DNA of 14,326 nucleotides, from positions 1 to 14,326 of the forward strand of contig URXS01000049.1 in NCBI GenBank assembly GCA_900551885.1, written 5' to 3'. Position numbers and translations under genes: made by a program. Shown here piece by piece: positions 1 to 8,308 of this stretch (position 1 is the first letter of the stretch; every line of letters starts with the position of its first letter). This stretch comes from an uncultured Oscillibacter sp. (lineage in GTDB: Bacteria; Bacillota; Clostridia; Oscillospirales; Oscillospiraceae). Under the pieces are notes generated by a model. That model saw only the letters and a list, made by a program, of their open reading frames with translations, was not told the origin of the DNA and searched no databases.

Positions 1-830
1 CCCACCGGGCGGCTGCGCAGGGACACGCCGTCCAGCACCAGCCGGCCGCTGCCGGGTTTTCCGGCGCAGAAGATCTGATAGTGCCCCCCTTCGTCGGGCG
101 CAAAGGCGGACTGTCCCTGATAGGTCAGCCGCAGGGTGTTTCCTTCTGCCTGCACGGCGGTAAAGGGTGTCTCTCCCTCCTCCGTGGGAAAAGTCCACCG
201 GGCCAGGTTCAGGTCGGCCAGCCGGGCGGCGGTCTCCGCTGCGGTAAAGCCGCCGTCCTGCCGCAGCTCCACTTCCACCTCACAGGGACCGGCCAAAGAG
301 AGGACATCATCCTGGCTCAAGGTGAACCGGTGGCGCTGCAGGTTTTCCCCTGCCACAGGACAGAAAAAGGACTGTATGCGCGCAATGTCCAGACGCTGGA
401 TGACTTCCGCACGGGCGTCCACATAGAGCAGCTCCCGCAACTGGGCGGGGGTGGATTCGATCCGCCGCTGGGTCTCGTAGACGATCTGCTCTCCCGCCTC
501 GTCTTCCGTGAACACCTGGGTGCCCTCCGGCACCGGCACAGGTTCCTCCACTGTGTCGTGAGCGGTGAACTGGAGCAGGCCGGAGGCGGGCACCGGGTCG
601 GGCATCCGAAAGCCGGTGAGGTTGAGAAATTCCGTATGCAGCTTGCCGGGGACTGAGTTCAAGCGGTCCACCGTCTGATCAAACATCTCGCCAAACAGCT
701 TAGCCAGTGCGGAGCCAGGGTCATCCTCTGCCCCTTCGTACCGCCACTCCGGCGTGTAGGCCCGGGCCAGGGCCGCCAGTTGTGCCATGACGGCCGCCCG
801 GTCTCTGGGGTCCAGAATGGGCTGCTTCAT
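1..830 (-). CDS. Baseplate J-like wedge protein (N-terminal part; runs off the left edge)
   Basis: About 276 N-terminal residues are visible, with no stop before position 1. The protein should be a structural wedge component of the baseplate, joining the central hub and gp25 to the periphery (Afp11/gpJ/T4 gp6-like). The N-terminus has the features of eCIS 'putative baseplate assembly' proteins: a start of about 30 residues ending PEWRYEGAEDDPGSAL, then a helix with LFGEMFDQTVDRLNSVPGK and a following FLNLTGF. A beta-rich part with PVPEGTQVFTED comes next. The start is ATG 830-828, which overlaps the gp25 stop by four bases (ATGA), so translation is probably coupled. The position after gp25 is the usual one for this family. 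The family assignment is good; the exact subfamily cannot be fixed from a fragment. Confidence 0.85.
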   Translation of the reverse strand, partial: MKQPILDPRDRAAVMAQLAALARAYTPEWRYEGAEDDPGSALAKLFGEMFDQTVDRLNSVPGKLHTEFLNLTGFRMPDPVPASGLLQFTAHDTVEEPVPVPEGTQVFTEDEAGEQIVYETQRRIESTPAQLRELLYVDARAEVIQRLDIARIQSFFCPVAGENLQRHRFTLSQDDVLSLAGPCEVEVELRQDGGFTAAETAARLADLNLARWTFPTEEGETPFTAVQAEGNTLRLTYQGQSAFAPDEGGHYQIFCAGKPGSGRLVLDGVSLRSRPV

Positions 831-1246
831 ACGGCGCCTCCTCCTTCCGAACCCTCCGTCTCATAGAAGGGATAGACATGGTTGTACCGGTTGTTGGTGC
901 TGCGTACCGTGTAGCTGACGTGGATGACCACTGCACCGCTGTGCTGGTCCATCTGGTCGCACTGGACCTCCACGTCCCGGATGCGGGGCTCCTGCTCCAG
1001 CAGAAGCAGGCGCAGCTCGTAGGCGATGGAGTTGGTCATGGAGCTGGATGCCGGGGCAAAGGCGTAGTCCAGGATATCGGCGCCGAAGTCCGGCCGCATG
1101 ACCCGCTCTCCCTTGCCGGTCCGCAGAATGATGCCGATGGCCTCCCGGATATCCTCCTCCTGGTCCACCATGGCAATCTTGCCGGTCCTTGGATCCACCT
1201 GGAGGGGGAACTTCAGCCCCCGGCCCAGGAATTCCTTTCCGTTCAT
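827..1246 (-). CDS. GPW/gp25 family baseplate protein
   Basis: 139 residues, the normal length for gp25 proteins. It is a core wedge component that contacts the sheath and starts sheath assembly on the baseplate (Afp9, T4 gp25, T6SS TssE relatives). The conserved core is visible: EEDIREAIGIILRTGKGERV followed by MRPDFG, then a helix with SIAYELRLLLLEQEPRI and a strand pair. The Glu-Arg of the core and the RPxFG turn are intact. The ATG at 1246 is preceded by AAAGGAG (1256-1262) at about 9 nt. The stop overlaps the J-like gene start (ATGA). It is separated from the spike gene by about 30 bp. The C-terminus ends in a short Gly/Glu tail. Confidence 0.93.
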   Translation of the reverse strand: MNGKEFLGRGLKFPLQVDPRTGKIAMVDQEEDIREAIGIILRTGKGERVMRPDFGADILDYAFAPASSSMTNSIAYELRLLLLEQEPRIRDVEVQCDQMDQHSGAVVIHVSYTVRSTNNRYNHVYPFYETEGSEGGGAV

Positions 1247-1277
1247 CCGCTCCCGCTCCTTTCCGCTGGTTCTCCGG

Positions 1278-2066
1278 TCAGTTGATGTTCACCATGCTGC
1301 CCTTCACCGTCGTGATGCCGGAGGCCTGGAGGTCCAGGGTGCCGGTGGCCTTCACCTCCACCTGCGCTCCCTGGACGGAGACCTGGGCACTGCCCTTTTC
1401 CGTCAGGGTGGCGGTCTCTATGGCGATGTCCTTGCTGGACTTGACAGACAGGCTGCCGCCGGACTCCAGCGTCACGGTGGTCTGGCCGGCCGACAGCTCC
1501 AGCTTGGTCTTGGCCTTCAGGGCGATGTTGCCGCCCTTCAGGTCCATGGTCAGGGCGTTTTGTCCGTCTTTATCTTGCAGGGCCACCGCCTGCGCTCCGT
1601 CGTCGATGGAGAGCACGGCACCCGACGGCAGGGTAAGCGTCACCTTCTGCTTCTTGGGCTCGTCGTAAAAGAGCAGCTCACTGCCACCGGGGGTCTTGAT
1701 GGAAAAGTTGTAAACCTTCCCGTCCTGGATGGTGTAGGGCGGCTTGACCACTGTGTTCCAGATGGCGCCCAGTACCAACGGCCGGTGCGGGTCTCCTCCC
1801 AGATAAGCCAGTACCACCAGATCATTGACGTTGGGGAAGAAAAACTGCCCACATGCCTTGCCGCCCAGAGGGGCCATCACATAGCACCAGTCCGTCTCCT
1901 CCAGATTTTCGTTTTCAATGGGGAGGCACTTGACCCGGTTGAGCTTCTGCTCGTCGTTGATATTGGTCACCACGGCCAGAGCAAGGCCCGGCCGTCGCGT
2001 TTTGCTTTCGATGCTGTAACCCATGCCGTTCATGGCGTCCAGCATCTGCTCGGCGATGTTGCGCAT
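1278..2066 (-). CDS. Baseplate spike protein (gpV/gp5-like OB fold plus beta-helix)
   Basis: 262 residues. It is probably the central spike at the tip of the tube. Residues about 20-105 look like the gp5/VgrG OB-fold: GLALAVVTNINDEQKLNRVK, then WCYVMAPLGG, FFFPNVNDLVVLAYLGGD and the signature PLVLGAIWN. Residues about 125-262 are short hydrophobic/polar strands, such as LTLPSGAVLSIDD and NIALKAKTKLELSA, typical of the trimeric beta-helix needle. In Afp/PVC the hub and spike are one VgrG-like protein; here they are two adjacent genes, as in T4 gp27/gp5. The start ATG overlaps the hub gene stop (ATGA). No lysozyme domain is present, and no PAAR domain is seen in this protein. Confidence 0.9.
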   Translation of the reverse strand: MRNIAEQMLDAMNGMGYSIESKTRRPGLALAVVTNINDEQKLNRVKCLPIENENLEETDWCYVMAPLGGKACGQFFFPNVNDLVVLAYLGGDPHRPLVLGAIWNTVVKPPYTIQDGKVYNFSIKTPGGSELLFYDEPKKQKVTLTLPSGAVLSIDDGAQAVALQDKDGQNALTMDLKGGNIALKAKTKLELSAGQTTVTLESGGSLSVKSSKDIAIETATLTEKGSAQVSVQGAQVEVKATGTLDLQASGITTVKGSMVNIN

Positions 2067-3161
2067 CAGGCCTTGGCTCCTTTCACATCAAACTCGGTGT
2101 AATAACCGTCCCCGGTAAAGCGGTGGCGGACCTTGCAGAGAAAGTAGGTCCCCTCGGTGTCGCCGTCCAGACCCTTGATGGAGATGTACCGGCCGGGGAT
2201 CAGCTCCGGAATACCCACGCAGGTTCCCTCCCCCGACACAAAGTTCAGCGCCAGAGAATCCAGCCGCGCCTGGGCCAGCTCCACGCATTCCTTCTCCGTG
2301 CGGACATATTCGTTATATTCTCGCAGCGCCGTCTGCTTGAACTTGGTGGCGATCTCCACGGCGCTCTTGCCGGAGCCGCCGATGCCGACGCTTTTGGCCG
2401 CGCCCTTGATGAATTTCTGGTTTTCATCCCGGCCCCAGATTTCCACCTCGCCCACCTGTCCCTGGAGGGAAAGCCTTCTTTTAAAGCTCAGCAGGCCCAT
2501 GCCCACCGTGAGGCTGATGAGGGGGCTGCTGTTGGACACCACATTGTCGAAGATCAGCTCGCCTGCCACGGAGAACAGGCTCATGCAGTACCGCTGAGCC
2601 AGCAGGCGCAGGTACTTGAAATCATCCAGATTCTCCTTGATGACCGGCACGTCAAAGCCGGTCAGGCTTCCCACGGTCTTGCTCTTGGCATAGCCGGCGG
2701 AGACGGCCTTGGCCAGGATGTCCTCCACCACTTTCTGGGGCTTCTTCTTGCCCCCGTAGATGGGCTCCTGACAGCTCATGAGAAAGCCAAAGCCGTCAAT
2801 GCCGGTCACCGCCAGCCGGGGCGGGGCCGAGCCGCTGTACTCCATGGAGTACTCGTCTATGTAGCCGTAGAAAAGGAGCTCCTGCTTCACATAGCCCCCC
2901 AGGATCTCCAGCTTGGCTCCCACCTGAATGGTCTTGGCCAGATTGTTGATCCACTTGGACTGGGCAAAATCGTACAGGCTCTCCACCGAGAAGTGGCAGG
3001 CCGCCGGCCGAGCCATCGGCGCACAGCTCCACCTCCAGAGAGGCAATGGGCATTTCCGCGCTGTTGAGCGCCGTGCCGTCCACCTTGATGGTAAAGGCGG
3101 GGCCCCGGAAGTCCTCGTATTTGGAGCTCAAGGCCTGAAATGTATAGGAGCCTTTGTCCAC
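2066..3161 (-). CDS. Baseplate hub protein, phage late control gene D / gp27-like (frameshifted)
   Basis: If one extra base is ignored this is a 364-residue gpD family hub, the trimeric ring that joins tube and spike. Translation from GTG 3161 (SD AAGGAGGAGGTG just upstream) gives about 54 residues ending CADGSAGG. The rest of the family profile lies in the +1 frame: CHFSVESLYDFAQSKW, ILGGYVKQELLFYGYIDE, VTGIDGFGFLMSCQEPIY and, at the end, ELIPGRYISIKGLDGD. Deleting one C of the CC pair at 2999-3000 restores GGC-GGC-TGC-CAC and a continuous protein. The downstream part (2066-3046) has only a TTG as start and cuts the N-terminal strand, so it is not a sensible gene alone. The hub is essential, so this is either a sequence error, a recent inactivating mutation, or less likely a recoding site. 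The stop overlaps the spike start. Confidence 0.85.
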
Positions 3162-3194
3162 GCCTCTCCACCTCCTCCTTGCGGGCCCTTCGCG

Positions 3195-3926
3195 TTACTT
3201 TCCCTTGATGGCCGGCAGCACCAGCCGGTCCCCGGAGCGCAGGACCCTGGGGTTGGCCAGGCCGTTGGCGTCGGCAATGGAGCGCCACTGCTCCGGCTGG
3301 CCGTATTCCTTGGCCGACAGGGACCACAGGGCGTCTCCCTGGTGGACCGTGCGGTATTTGGTGGTGTCCGGGGATTCCAGGGGACGGGGCAGTGTGGCCT
3401 TCTGAGGGGCGATGAACTCCTGAAAAACGCAGTCCAGCCAGGCCCGCAGGGGAATGCCCCGTTCACCGAAGCGGACAAAGGTCTGCTGGCAACTGATCAG
3501 GTGCCCGGTGAACTGCAGGGAGGACCATTTCAGCTTCAGCAGCGGCGGGACATGTTTGTCCGGGTCGATCTCCATCAGGCTGTATACCTTTTTGGTGTAG
3601 GTGCGCACATCAATGAGCTTGGTCAGGGAGGGCAGCATGCTGTTGGCTGCGAATTTCACCTTGTCCATCAGCCCGCCGCCCACCTCACTGCCGGAGGACA
3701 TGCTGTCAAAAAAGAGGCGGAACCGCAGGATCTCCAGACTACCGCCGGCAAACTGGGATACCGGGGTGTTGGTGGAGATGCCGCTGGACTGGGCGTAGCG
3801 TACCTGCCGACTCTGGGTGTAGCTCTCCGGATTGTAAAGCACCTGGAAGGCAGCCTTCCCCTGGGGCTGAATGGTCATTTTCTCCAGTGGAATCAGAATG
3901 TTGGGGTTGGGAATGCCAATGTACAT
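3195..3926 (-). CDS. CIS tube/adaptor protein with C-terminal LysM domain (Afp7/gp53-like)
   Basis: 243 residues. Residues about 15-185 match the eCIS 'tube initiator' family that connects the baseplate hub to the tube: FQVLYNPESYTQSRQVRYAQ, a strand with EILRFRLFFDSM, and PPLLKLKWSSLQFTGHL followed by QTFVRFGERGIPLRAWL. Residues about 190-240 are one LysM repeat: YRTVHQGDALWSLSAKEYG, WRSIADANGL and the closing VLRSGDRLVLP. In Afp/PVC and T4 this LysM-like module is structural, at the hub periphery, not a cell-wall enzyme. ATG 3926 has an AAAGGAGG at a good distance. It lies 24 bp after the long repeat protein and 33 bp before the hub gene. Confidence 0.92.
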   Translation of the reverse strand: MYIGIPNPNILIPLEKMTIQPQGKAAFQVLYNPESYTQSRQVRYAQSSGISTNTPVSQFAGGSLEILRFRLFFDSMSSGSEVGGGLMDKVKFAANSMLPSLTKLIDVRTYTKKVYSLMEIDPDKHVPPLLKLKWSSLQFTGHLISCQQTFVRFGERGIPLRAWLDCVFQEFIAPQKATLPRPLESPDTTKYRTVHQGDALWSLSAKEYGQPEQWRSIADANGLANPRVLRSGDRLVLPAIKGK

Positions 3927-3950
3927 GGCCCCGCCTCCTTTCGCTTTTTC

Positions 3951-6900
3951 TTACAGGCCCAGCCGGCGGCGTTCCCGCCGGATGCGGTCCTCAATGATAC
4001 GGTAGACCTGATCGGCGGTCCGCTGGATCTCCGCGTCGGTGATCCGAACCTCCCGGACTTCCTGGGGCTGTTCCTCTCTGCTCTTTTCCCGATAGGTGAT
4101 GGGGGCTTGCGGGGGGTGGTAGCCGGGTGCCGTCCACTCCACAGTGTCTCCCGCCTCCGGCCGGGGCAGGGAGGCAATGTCCCGGGCCACGCCCATGGTC
4201 CGGGAGACCTGGGAATCGGCTCCGCCGGTTTGCAGAAAACGCCTGGCCCAGTCCGGCAGGCTGCGGACGTAGTCCGATTCGGGAATCCGGGCCTGGGCGG
4301 GACCCTCCGCCGGCGGGGGAGCGGACGGCTCTGGAGCCGGTTGGGTGGGACCGTAGGTCAGCGTCACCGGCTCCGGCGGAGCGGCCCGCTGGGCATTTTC
4401 CCGCAGAGGGCTGCTTTCAGACGGTGAGGGCTGGAAGCTCTCTGGCGAAAGAATATTCGCCGGTTCGGCCTGCTGGTTCAGGGCCAGTTCCGTAGAGGGC
4501 AGGGGCCAGGCTGCGGATGCCACGCCTGGCTGTCCCTCTCCATGGGCGAGGGTTTCTTTCGGAAATTGGCCGAAATGGGCGGGGACACCTTGTGCCGGCT
4601 GGCCCGATACTGCCGTACTTCCATGGGAAACATCGGCTCTCACCCGGATATCCCTGGCCGTGGTGGGCAGAATCCGTGCAGAGGCATCCGCGGAGGATAT
4701 TGCCCCAAGAAAACGGGCTTCTGTATGGGATGCTTCCCTGGCAGATGTGGGGAGGGAGAGAACTGCCCCGCGGGAAACTTTTCTGACAGACGGTTCTCCT
4801 TTTATATGGAGTTCTGATTGAGAAAGCGGGCGCTCCCCAGGCTTCCGCACAGACTGGACGGCGCGGGTGGACTGCCCGCTGCGCACCGCCGGGCGGGCGG
4901 ATTTTTCGACGCTTGGGATGCCGGATGTTCCCGGTGCGGTTTGGGCTTCCTCCGGCTCGTCGCGGAGAGATAGCTCCAGGGAAAGCTGGGACAGGGTGGA
5001 CGGGTCCAAAAATTCCCGGGGTGCTTCATCAGGTTCACTGATGGAATGGAGTTCCCGGTTCATTCGGATATCTCTAGCCGCTGTGGGCGGCACCACGGCG
5101 GAGGCATCGGCCATGGGCGCAGCCTGTGGCGCGGACATTGCTCTGTGAGCCGATTCTTCAGCCGCTGTCAAATGGGAGAGATCTGCTCCGTGGGAGGCCG
5201 TCTCCGCAGGCAGACCTTTTTTCGCGGGAGAAACCTTCCCGGGAAATTGGGAATTTGTGAGCGCCGCTACAGGTCCTTTTGCAGGTTGAACAGGGATTCC
5301 GGGGTGCCCGCGGTGTGCCGTCTGCGATGAAACTTGCCGGGGTCTTTCAGCCCGCTCACCGCCGGAGTGGTGCGCCGCAGGCGCTTTTACGGGTTGACCG
5401 GAGGAACCGGGCTGCCCGCTGCGTGCCGCCTGGGAGGTAGCTCTTCCGGGATGCGAGGCACCGGATATGTCTGTCCCTTTGGCTTCCTCTGGCTCGGTCT
5501 GAAGGGCCAGCTCCAGAGGAGGCTGGGACCGTGTTGCCGTTTCCTGTATTTCCTGGAGAGATTGCGGGATTCCGCCGCTCTTATTTTGAAGGTGAATTTC
5601 CGGGGTGATCCGAATGTCCCGGGCCGCCGTAGGCAGGGCCGAGGCAGGCTCTCCCGGGGCCGGAAATGAGGCGGCGCTTGAAGGGGGACCCGCCTCTTCA
5701 GCAGGCGTCGGTTGGGCGGGAGCTGTTCCGGAGAGGGAGGATTCCGGGTGCATGTGATGCGCCGGGGCCTGGGGCCCCTTTGAAAGTCCCTTTCCGGATT
5801 CCCCTGTGGATTGGGCGGAAAGGCCGGGCTGTGTGCGGCGTGCCCTCTGGGGAGAGGGCCAGCCGGTGTGGGGAATACCGGGGGGAGCCGGCACCGTCCC
5901 GCTCTCTTCCAGCTCGGTCCGGAGAGACAGCTCCGGAGGAGAGATTGCCGGAGGACGCTGTCCCTTGGTAGGCGGGTGCTGTTCACCGCGTTCACTGCTG
6001 AATTGGGTCTCCCGGCTTACCCGGATGTCCCGGGCCTGGGGCGCCTGCCGGGCTTCCGAATAGGTGTCCCGCTGGGGTTCTTGGATAGGGTGGACGGGAT
6101 GCAAGGCGGGAGAGGAGGCTTCCTCTGAGACAGAGAGGGGCTTGCCGGGAGAAAATTTCACACGCTCGCCCAGAGCATCCTCCACCAGGGCTTCCAGCCG
6201 GGCGGCTGTGCGGAGAAGGTTGGCGGTTTGGGCGCCGGATGCCGCCTGCGCCGTCTCCTGCCCCTGGGCCTCCAAGAGAGTCAGGGCCTCCCGGGGCAGG
6301 GAACGGAAGGATTCCTCCGGAGAACCGGTCTGTGGCGCTGGGTGGAGAGTGTCTTCCTGGGGCGGAAGACGTACCATCCGGCCCCGGGCCAGACCGGTTT
6401 GCGCGGAAAGGGATTTCCCCTCCTCCCGCAGGACCTGGAGCCGTCGGGAAAAGAGACCCGCCTGCCGCGCCAGCGCTCCCGGGGTGTGCTGACCCTGGGG
6501 AGCAGAGGCCGGGGGAATGGGAGCGGTGATGCGGATGTTCTGTGTCAGATTTTGCTGGAATGTCTGCTGCACGGTTCCCAACAAAGTGGGGGACTGGGTG
6601 CTGCTTTGCTTTGGCGTGTCCTGCTTTGGGCGCGGGGGGTGGTCCCGCTGGCTCTGGAGCTGGAGGATCCGCTCCACGATCCGCTCCGTGGCCTGCCGCT
6701 GTTCCGTCCGGTTTCCCTCCCGGCGCATAGCCTCCAGCACCAGGCGGAGGTCCACCTGGAGCGTCATGTTGGAAGGTGCGGCGGAAGAAATGGGGGATTC
6801 CGGACCCTCCTCCAGCAGCTCCAGCGGTACAAAGGGCCAGTACCCCTCCTGCTGCTCCGCCCGGGCCAGCAGTTCCTCCGCAAAGGCCTGGGCCAAAGCG

Positions 6901-6974
6901 CCGAAGGGGGACAGGTGCAGCCGCTCCCGGGAGAGGACGCCCATATCCGGTTTTGTAATGGCAATGGATTCCAT
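3951..6974 (-). CDS. Large disordered repeat protein of the eCIS operon, with basic C-terminal helix
   Basis: 1007 residues from ATG 6974, which overlaps the previous stop as TGATG; a GTG at 6983 is in frame but less likely. I do not know a function. Residues 1-110 are mostly helical (LSPFGALAQAFAEELL; TERIVERILQLQSQ). Residues about 190-285 contain another helical stretch (AARLEALVEDALGERV). Residues about 314-850 are Pro/Ala/Ser/Gln/Glu-rich and disordered, with four degenerate modules. Each has an ARDIR(V/I/M) motif (Arg at 315, 452, 634, 774) followed by an ELxLxxxxE block (Glu at 348, 488, 667, 829). Residues about 965-1007 form a charged amphipathic helix with ADQVYRIIEDRIRRERRR, a type of C-terminal helix that I believe recurs in eCIS proteins. 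The position between tube-like genes and the LysM protein suggests a structural or assembly role. Confidence 0.85.
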   Translation of the reverse strand: MESIAITKPDMGVLSRERLHLSPFGALAQAFAEELLARAEQQEGYWPFVPLELLEEGPESPISSAAPSNMTLQVDLRLVLEAMRREGNRTEQRQATERIVERILQLQSQRDHPPRPKQDTPKQSSTQSPTLLGTVQQTFQQNLTQNIRITAPIPPASAPQGQHTPGALARQAGLFSRRLQVLREEGKSLSAQTGLARGRMVRLPPQEDTLHPAPQTGSPEESFRSLPREALTLLEAQGQETAQAASGAQTANLLRTAARLEALVEDALGERVKFSPGKPLSVSEEASSPALHPVHPIQEPQRDTYSEARQAPQARDIRVSRETQFSSERGEQHPPTKGQRPPAISPPELSLRTELEESGTVPAPPGIPHTGWPSPQRARRTQPGLSAQSTGESGKGLSKGPQAPAHHMHPESSLSGTAPAQPTPAEEAGPPSSAASFPAPGEPASALPTAARDIRITPEIHLQNKSGGIPQSLQEIQETATRSQPPLELALQTEPEEAKGTDISGASHPGRATSQAARSGQPGSSGQPVKAPAAHHSGGERAERPRQVSSQTAHRGHPGIPVQPAKGPVAALTNSQFPGKVSPAKKGLPAETASHGADLSHLTAAEESAHRAMSAPQAAPMADASAVVPPTAARDIRMNRELHSISEPDEAPREFLDPSTLSQLSLELSLRDEPEEAQTAPGTSGIPSVEKSARPAVRSGQSTRAVQSVRKPGERPLSQSELHIKGEPSVRKVSRGAVLSLPTSAREASHTEARFLGAISSADASARILPTTARDIRVRADVSHGSTAVSGQPAQGVPAHFGQFPKETLAHGEGQPGVASAAWPLPSTELALNQQAEPANILSPESFQPSPSESSPLRENAQRAAPPEPVTLTYGPTQPAPEPSAPPPAEGPAQARIPESDYVRSLPDWARRFLQTGGADSQVSRTMGVARDIASLPRPEAGDTVEWTAPGYHPPQAPITYREKSREEQPQEVREVRITDAEIQRTADQVYRIIEDRIRRERRRLGL
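4434..6035 (-). repeat. Four degenerate tandem modules inside the large eCIS protein gene
   Basis: The coding sequence repeats a two-part module. A block encoding (A/P)-T-A-ARDIR(V/I/M) is followed 33-55 residues later by ELSLRxEPEEA or a variant, then a variable Pro/Ser/Gly-rich linker. ARDIR anchors lie 137, 182 and 140 residues apart. At DNA level the anchor is visible on the plus strand as variants of CGGATATCCCTGGCC or CGGATGTCCCGGGCC near 4653, 5068, 5614 and 6025. Divergence is strong, so this is an old expansion rather than a recent slippage product. Confidence 0.7.
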
Positions 6975-7390
6975 CAGAAGCACCCGTTATGAATCAGTTC
7001 GATCCGGTTGACGGCCACGCTGGCCTGGTTGCTGTTGAGCTGGGGACCCACATACTTTTGCAGATGGGCGCCCACCACGGTCCACTCCCGCTTGGGGGCG
7101 CCGAAGCTGTCCCGGAGGATGATGGCCCCTGCCAGGGGGATGGACATGCCCATATTCACCATGCCCATCAGCAGGGACACGCTGTCCACCGTGGTGACAA
7201 CGCCCTGCTCCAGCACCAGGTGCTGGGGCTTGACATTTTTGAAAAAGAAGCGGGGATAGCTGCTCCCCCCTTCTGCATAGACCTCGTAATCGACCTCCAT
7301 GCCCAAACCGGACACAGAGGAAAAGCCGCCGGCCAGCACGGCCCCCGGTCCGATCAGCAGAACATCAAAATAGGCTCCGGATATGGCCAT
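6974..7390 (-). CDS. gp19-like tail tube protein, third paralogue
   Basis: 139 residues from ATG 7390, chosen because GGAAAGGAG (7400-7408) lies 9 nt upstream. An in-frame GTG at 7453 overlaps the previous stop (GTGA) and would add 21 residues that do not look like the family. The fold signature is the gp19/Hcp-like beta barrel: YFDVLLIGPG at the N-terminus, GGFSSVSGLGMEVDYEVYAE, then a strand with HLVLEQGVV, the VVGAHLQKYVGPQ loop and a final VAVNRIELIHNG strand. It is more diverged than the other two copies and shorter in the loop region, so it may be a tube-baseplate adaptor ring (Afp5/6-like). The stop overlaps the next ATG (TGATG). Confidence 0.85.
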   Translation of the reverse strand: MAISGAYFDVLLIGPGAVLAGGFSSVSGLGMEVDYEVYAEGGSSYPRFFFKNVKPQHLVLEQGVVTTVDSVSLLMGMVNMGMSIPLAGAIILRDSFGAPKREWTVVGAHLQKYVGPQLNSNQASVAVNRIELIHNGCF

Positions 7391-7449
7391 GCCGATTTGC
7401 TCCTTTCCCTTGCTGTGATAGACGCCGCGCTTGCGGGGCGGGGATATGG

Positions 7450-7959
7450 TCACAGGGTCACCGGCGGAATCAGGCTCTCAGACGGCGGCTGCATGGCCCG
7501 CTTCACGCCGGTGATGGCGAAGGTGAGGCTCTCGGTGAGCACCTCGCTGCGGTTGCCGTCCATGGGGGAGAGCTCATACCCGATGGGCATAGCCCCCAAA
7601 AGGGTCCAGGTGGCCCGAGGCTTCCGGGAGCTGTCCAGGGCGATCACGTCAATGGTGCGCCGCAGGTTGTGCTCACTGGGCCCGATAAATTCGCTGGCAC
7701 AGGCGGAAAACACCCAGTTTAGAAATTCCGTGTCTCCCACTACGCCCTTGCTCAAGGTCACCGGGGCGTAGCTGGTGAATACCGGGGTGTGCTCCTTCAC
7801 GCCCCGGATGTCGTTTCCGCTTCGGCCCTGAATGGTCTCCACTTCCATCTTGATACCGGAAAACCGGCTGAAGGCGGCGGAGATGCCCTGGCTGTTCCCT
7901 ACCTGAATCAGAAAGTAGGAGGACTGTATCGGGTCGTAGTAAGGGGCCTCTCTTGCCAT
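7450..7959 (-). CDS. gp19-like tail tube protein, second paralogue
   Basis: 169 residues from ATG 7959, which has an AGGTGAG about 9 nt upstream. An in-frame GTG at 7971 would add four residues and lacks a clear Shine-Dalgarno. Family features are SYFLIQVGNSQGISAAFSRF, then SGIKMEVETIQGRSG, the strand TLSKGVVGDTEFLNWVF, LRRTIDVIALDSSRKPRATW and the tube hairpin GAMPIGYELSPMDGN followed by LTESLTFAITGVKR. In eCIS with several tube proteins one forms the bulk of the tube and the others form rings near the baseplate; this copy is probably one of the latter because it is close to the baseplate genes. It lies about 20 bp after the DUF6760-like frame. Confidence 0.88.
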   Translation of the reverse strand: MAREAPYYDPIQSSYFLIQVGNSQGISAAFSRFSGIKMEVETIQGRSGNDIRGVKEHTPVFTSYAPVTLSKGVVGDTEFLNWVFSACASEFIGPSEHNLRRTIDVIALDSSRKPRATWTLLGAMPIGYELSPMDGNRSEVLTESLTFAITGVKRAMQPPSESLIPPVTL

Positions 7960-7978
7960 GGGATCGCTCACCTGCCGT

Positions 7979-8161
7979 TCATTTCAGTTCGAAGGTCTTT
8001 TGGTCGTCGCCGCTGAGCTTTTTGTTGATCGCGGACACCTCGCGGCACCAGCGCCGCCGCTCCCAGTGGTCCAGAGCCATCAGGGCCTCATCGGACCAGT
8101 GCAGATAGTAGGCCAGAAACGCCATCTCCTGATAGAGGCGATCCTGGGGATAGAGCGACAT
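7979..8161 (-). CDS. DUF6760-like small eCIS protein (possibly made as a -1 frameshift extension)
   Basis: 60 residues from ATG 8161. The core resembles the small eCIS-linked DUF6760 family: DRLYQEMAFLAYYLHWSDEA, then a helix ALDHWERRRWCREVSAINKK. Aromatic residues, HW and the ERRRW motif are as I recall them for the family; its function is not known to me, and it usually accompanies tube and chaperone genes. The ATG lacks a Shine-Dalgarno (the bases upstream are GTCCGCCCGGGGG). The same frame stays open upstream for another 49 codons to 8308, with about 86% G or C in third positions and no ATG, GTG or TTG. This makes a fusion to the preceding gene by frameshifting likely; internal initiation at 8161 remains possible. 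Confidence 0.8.
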   Translation of the reverse strand: MSLYPQDRLYQEMAFLAYYLHWSDEALMALDHWERRRWCREVSAINKKLSGDDQKTFELK

Positions 8162-8308
8162 CCCCCGGGCGGACTTCCGGGACAGGGGACTGTCCTGGCG
8201 GCGGGGCAGCTTCTGCCAGGCGGCGGGGCCGGTTTCCTGCCCGCCGGGAGGCGCCAGGCGCCGGACCGGGAGCCCCTCGTCCTCTTCGCAAGCCCACTCT
8301 AGCCCAGC
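8162..8308 (-). other. Coding extension in the -1 frame between the slippery site and the DUF6760-like ORF
   Basis: 49 sense codons connect the heptamer at 8308-8314 with the DUF6760-like ATG. The translation begins AGLEWACEEDEGLPVRRL and continues as a Pro/Gly/Arg-rich linker. 42 of 49 third positions are G or C, as in neighbouring genes. A stop codon (TGA) just upstream in this frame, near 8327, and the lack of any standard start codon mean this stretch can be translated only by a frameshift or from an unusual start. The predicted fusion of the 0-frame protein (to residue 117) plus 109 residues is 226 residues long. Confidence 0.65.

Noticed and set aside
81..656. Plus-strand open frame of 191 codons
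   Set aside because: It lies wholly antisense to the baseplate-J-like gene; composition is Gly/Gln/His-rich as expected of a shadow of a GC-rich gene.
3195..3350. LysM domain as evidence for a cell-wall enzyme
   Set aside because: It is the C-terminal part of a CIS tube/adaptor protein, where it is a structural module; no hydrolase domain accompanies it.
2928..4427. Plus-strand open frame of 499 codons
   Set aside because: It spans three minus-strand genes and their ribosome binding sites; no family likeness.
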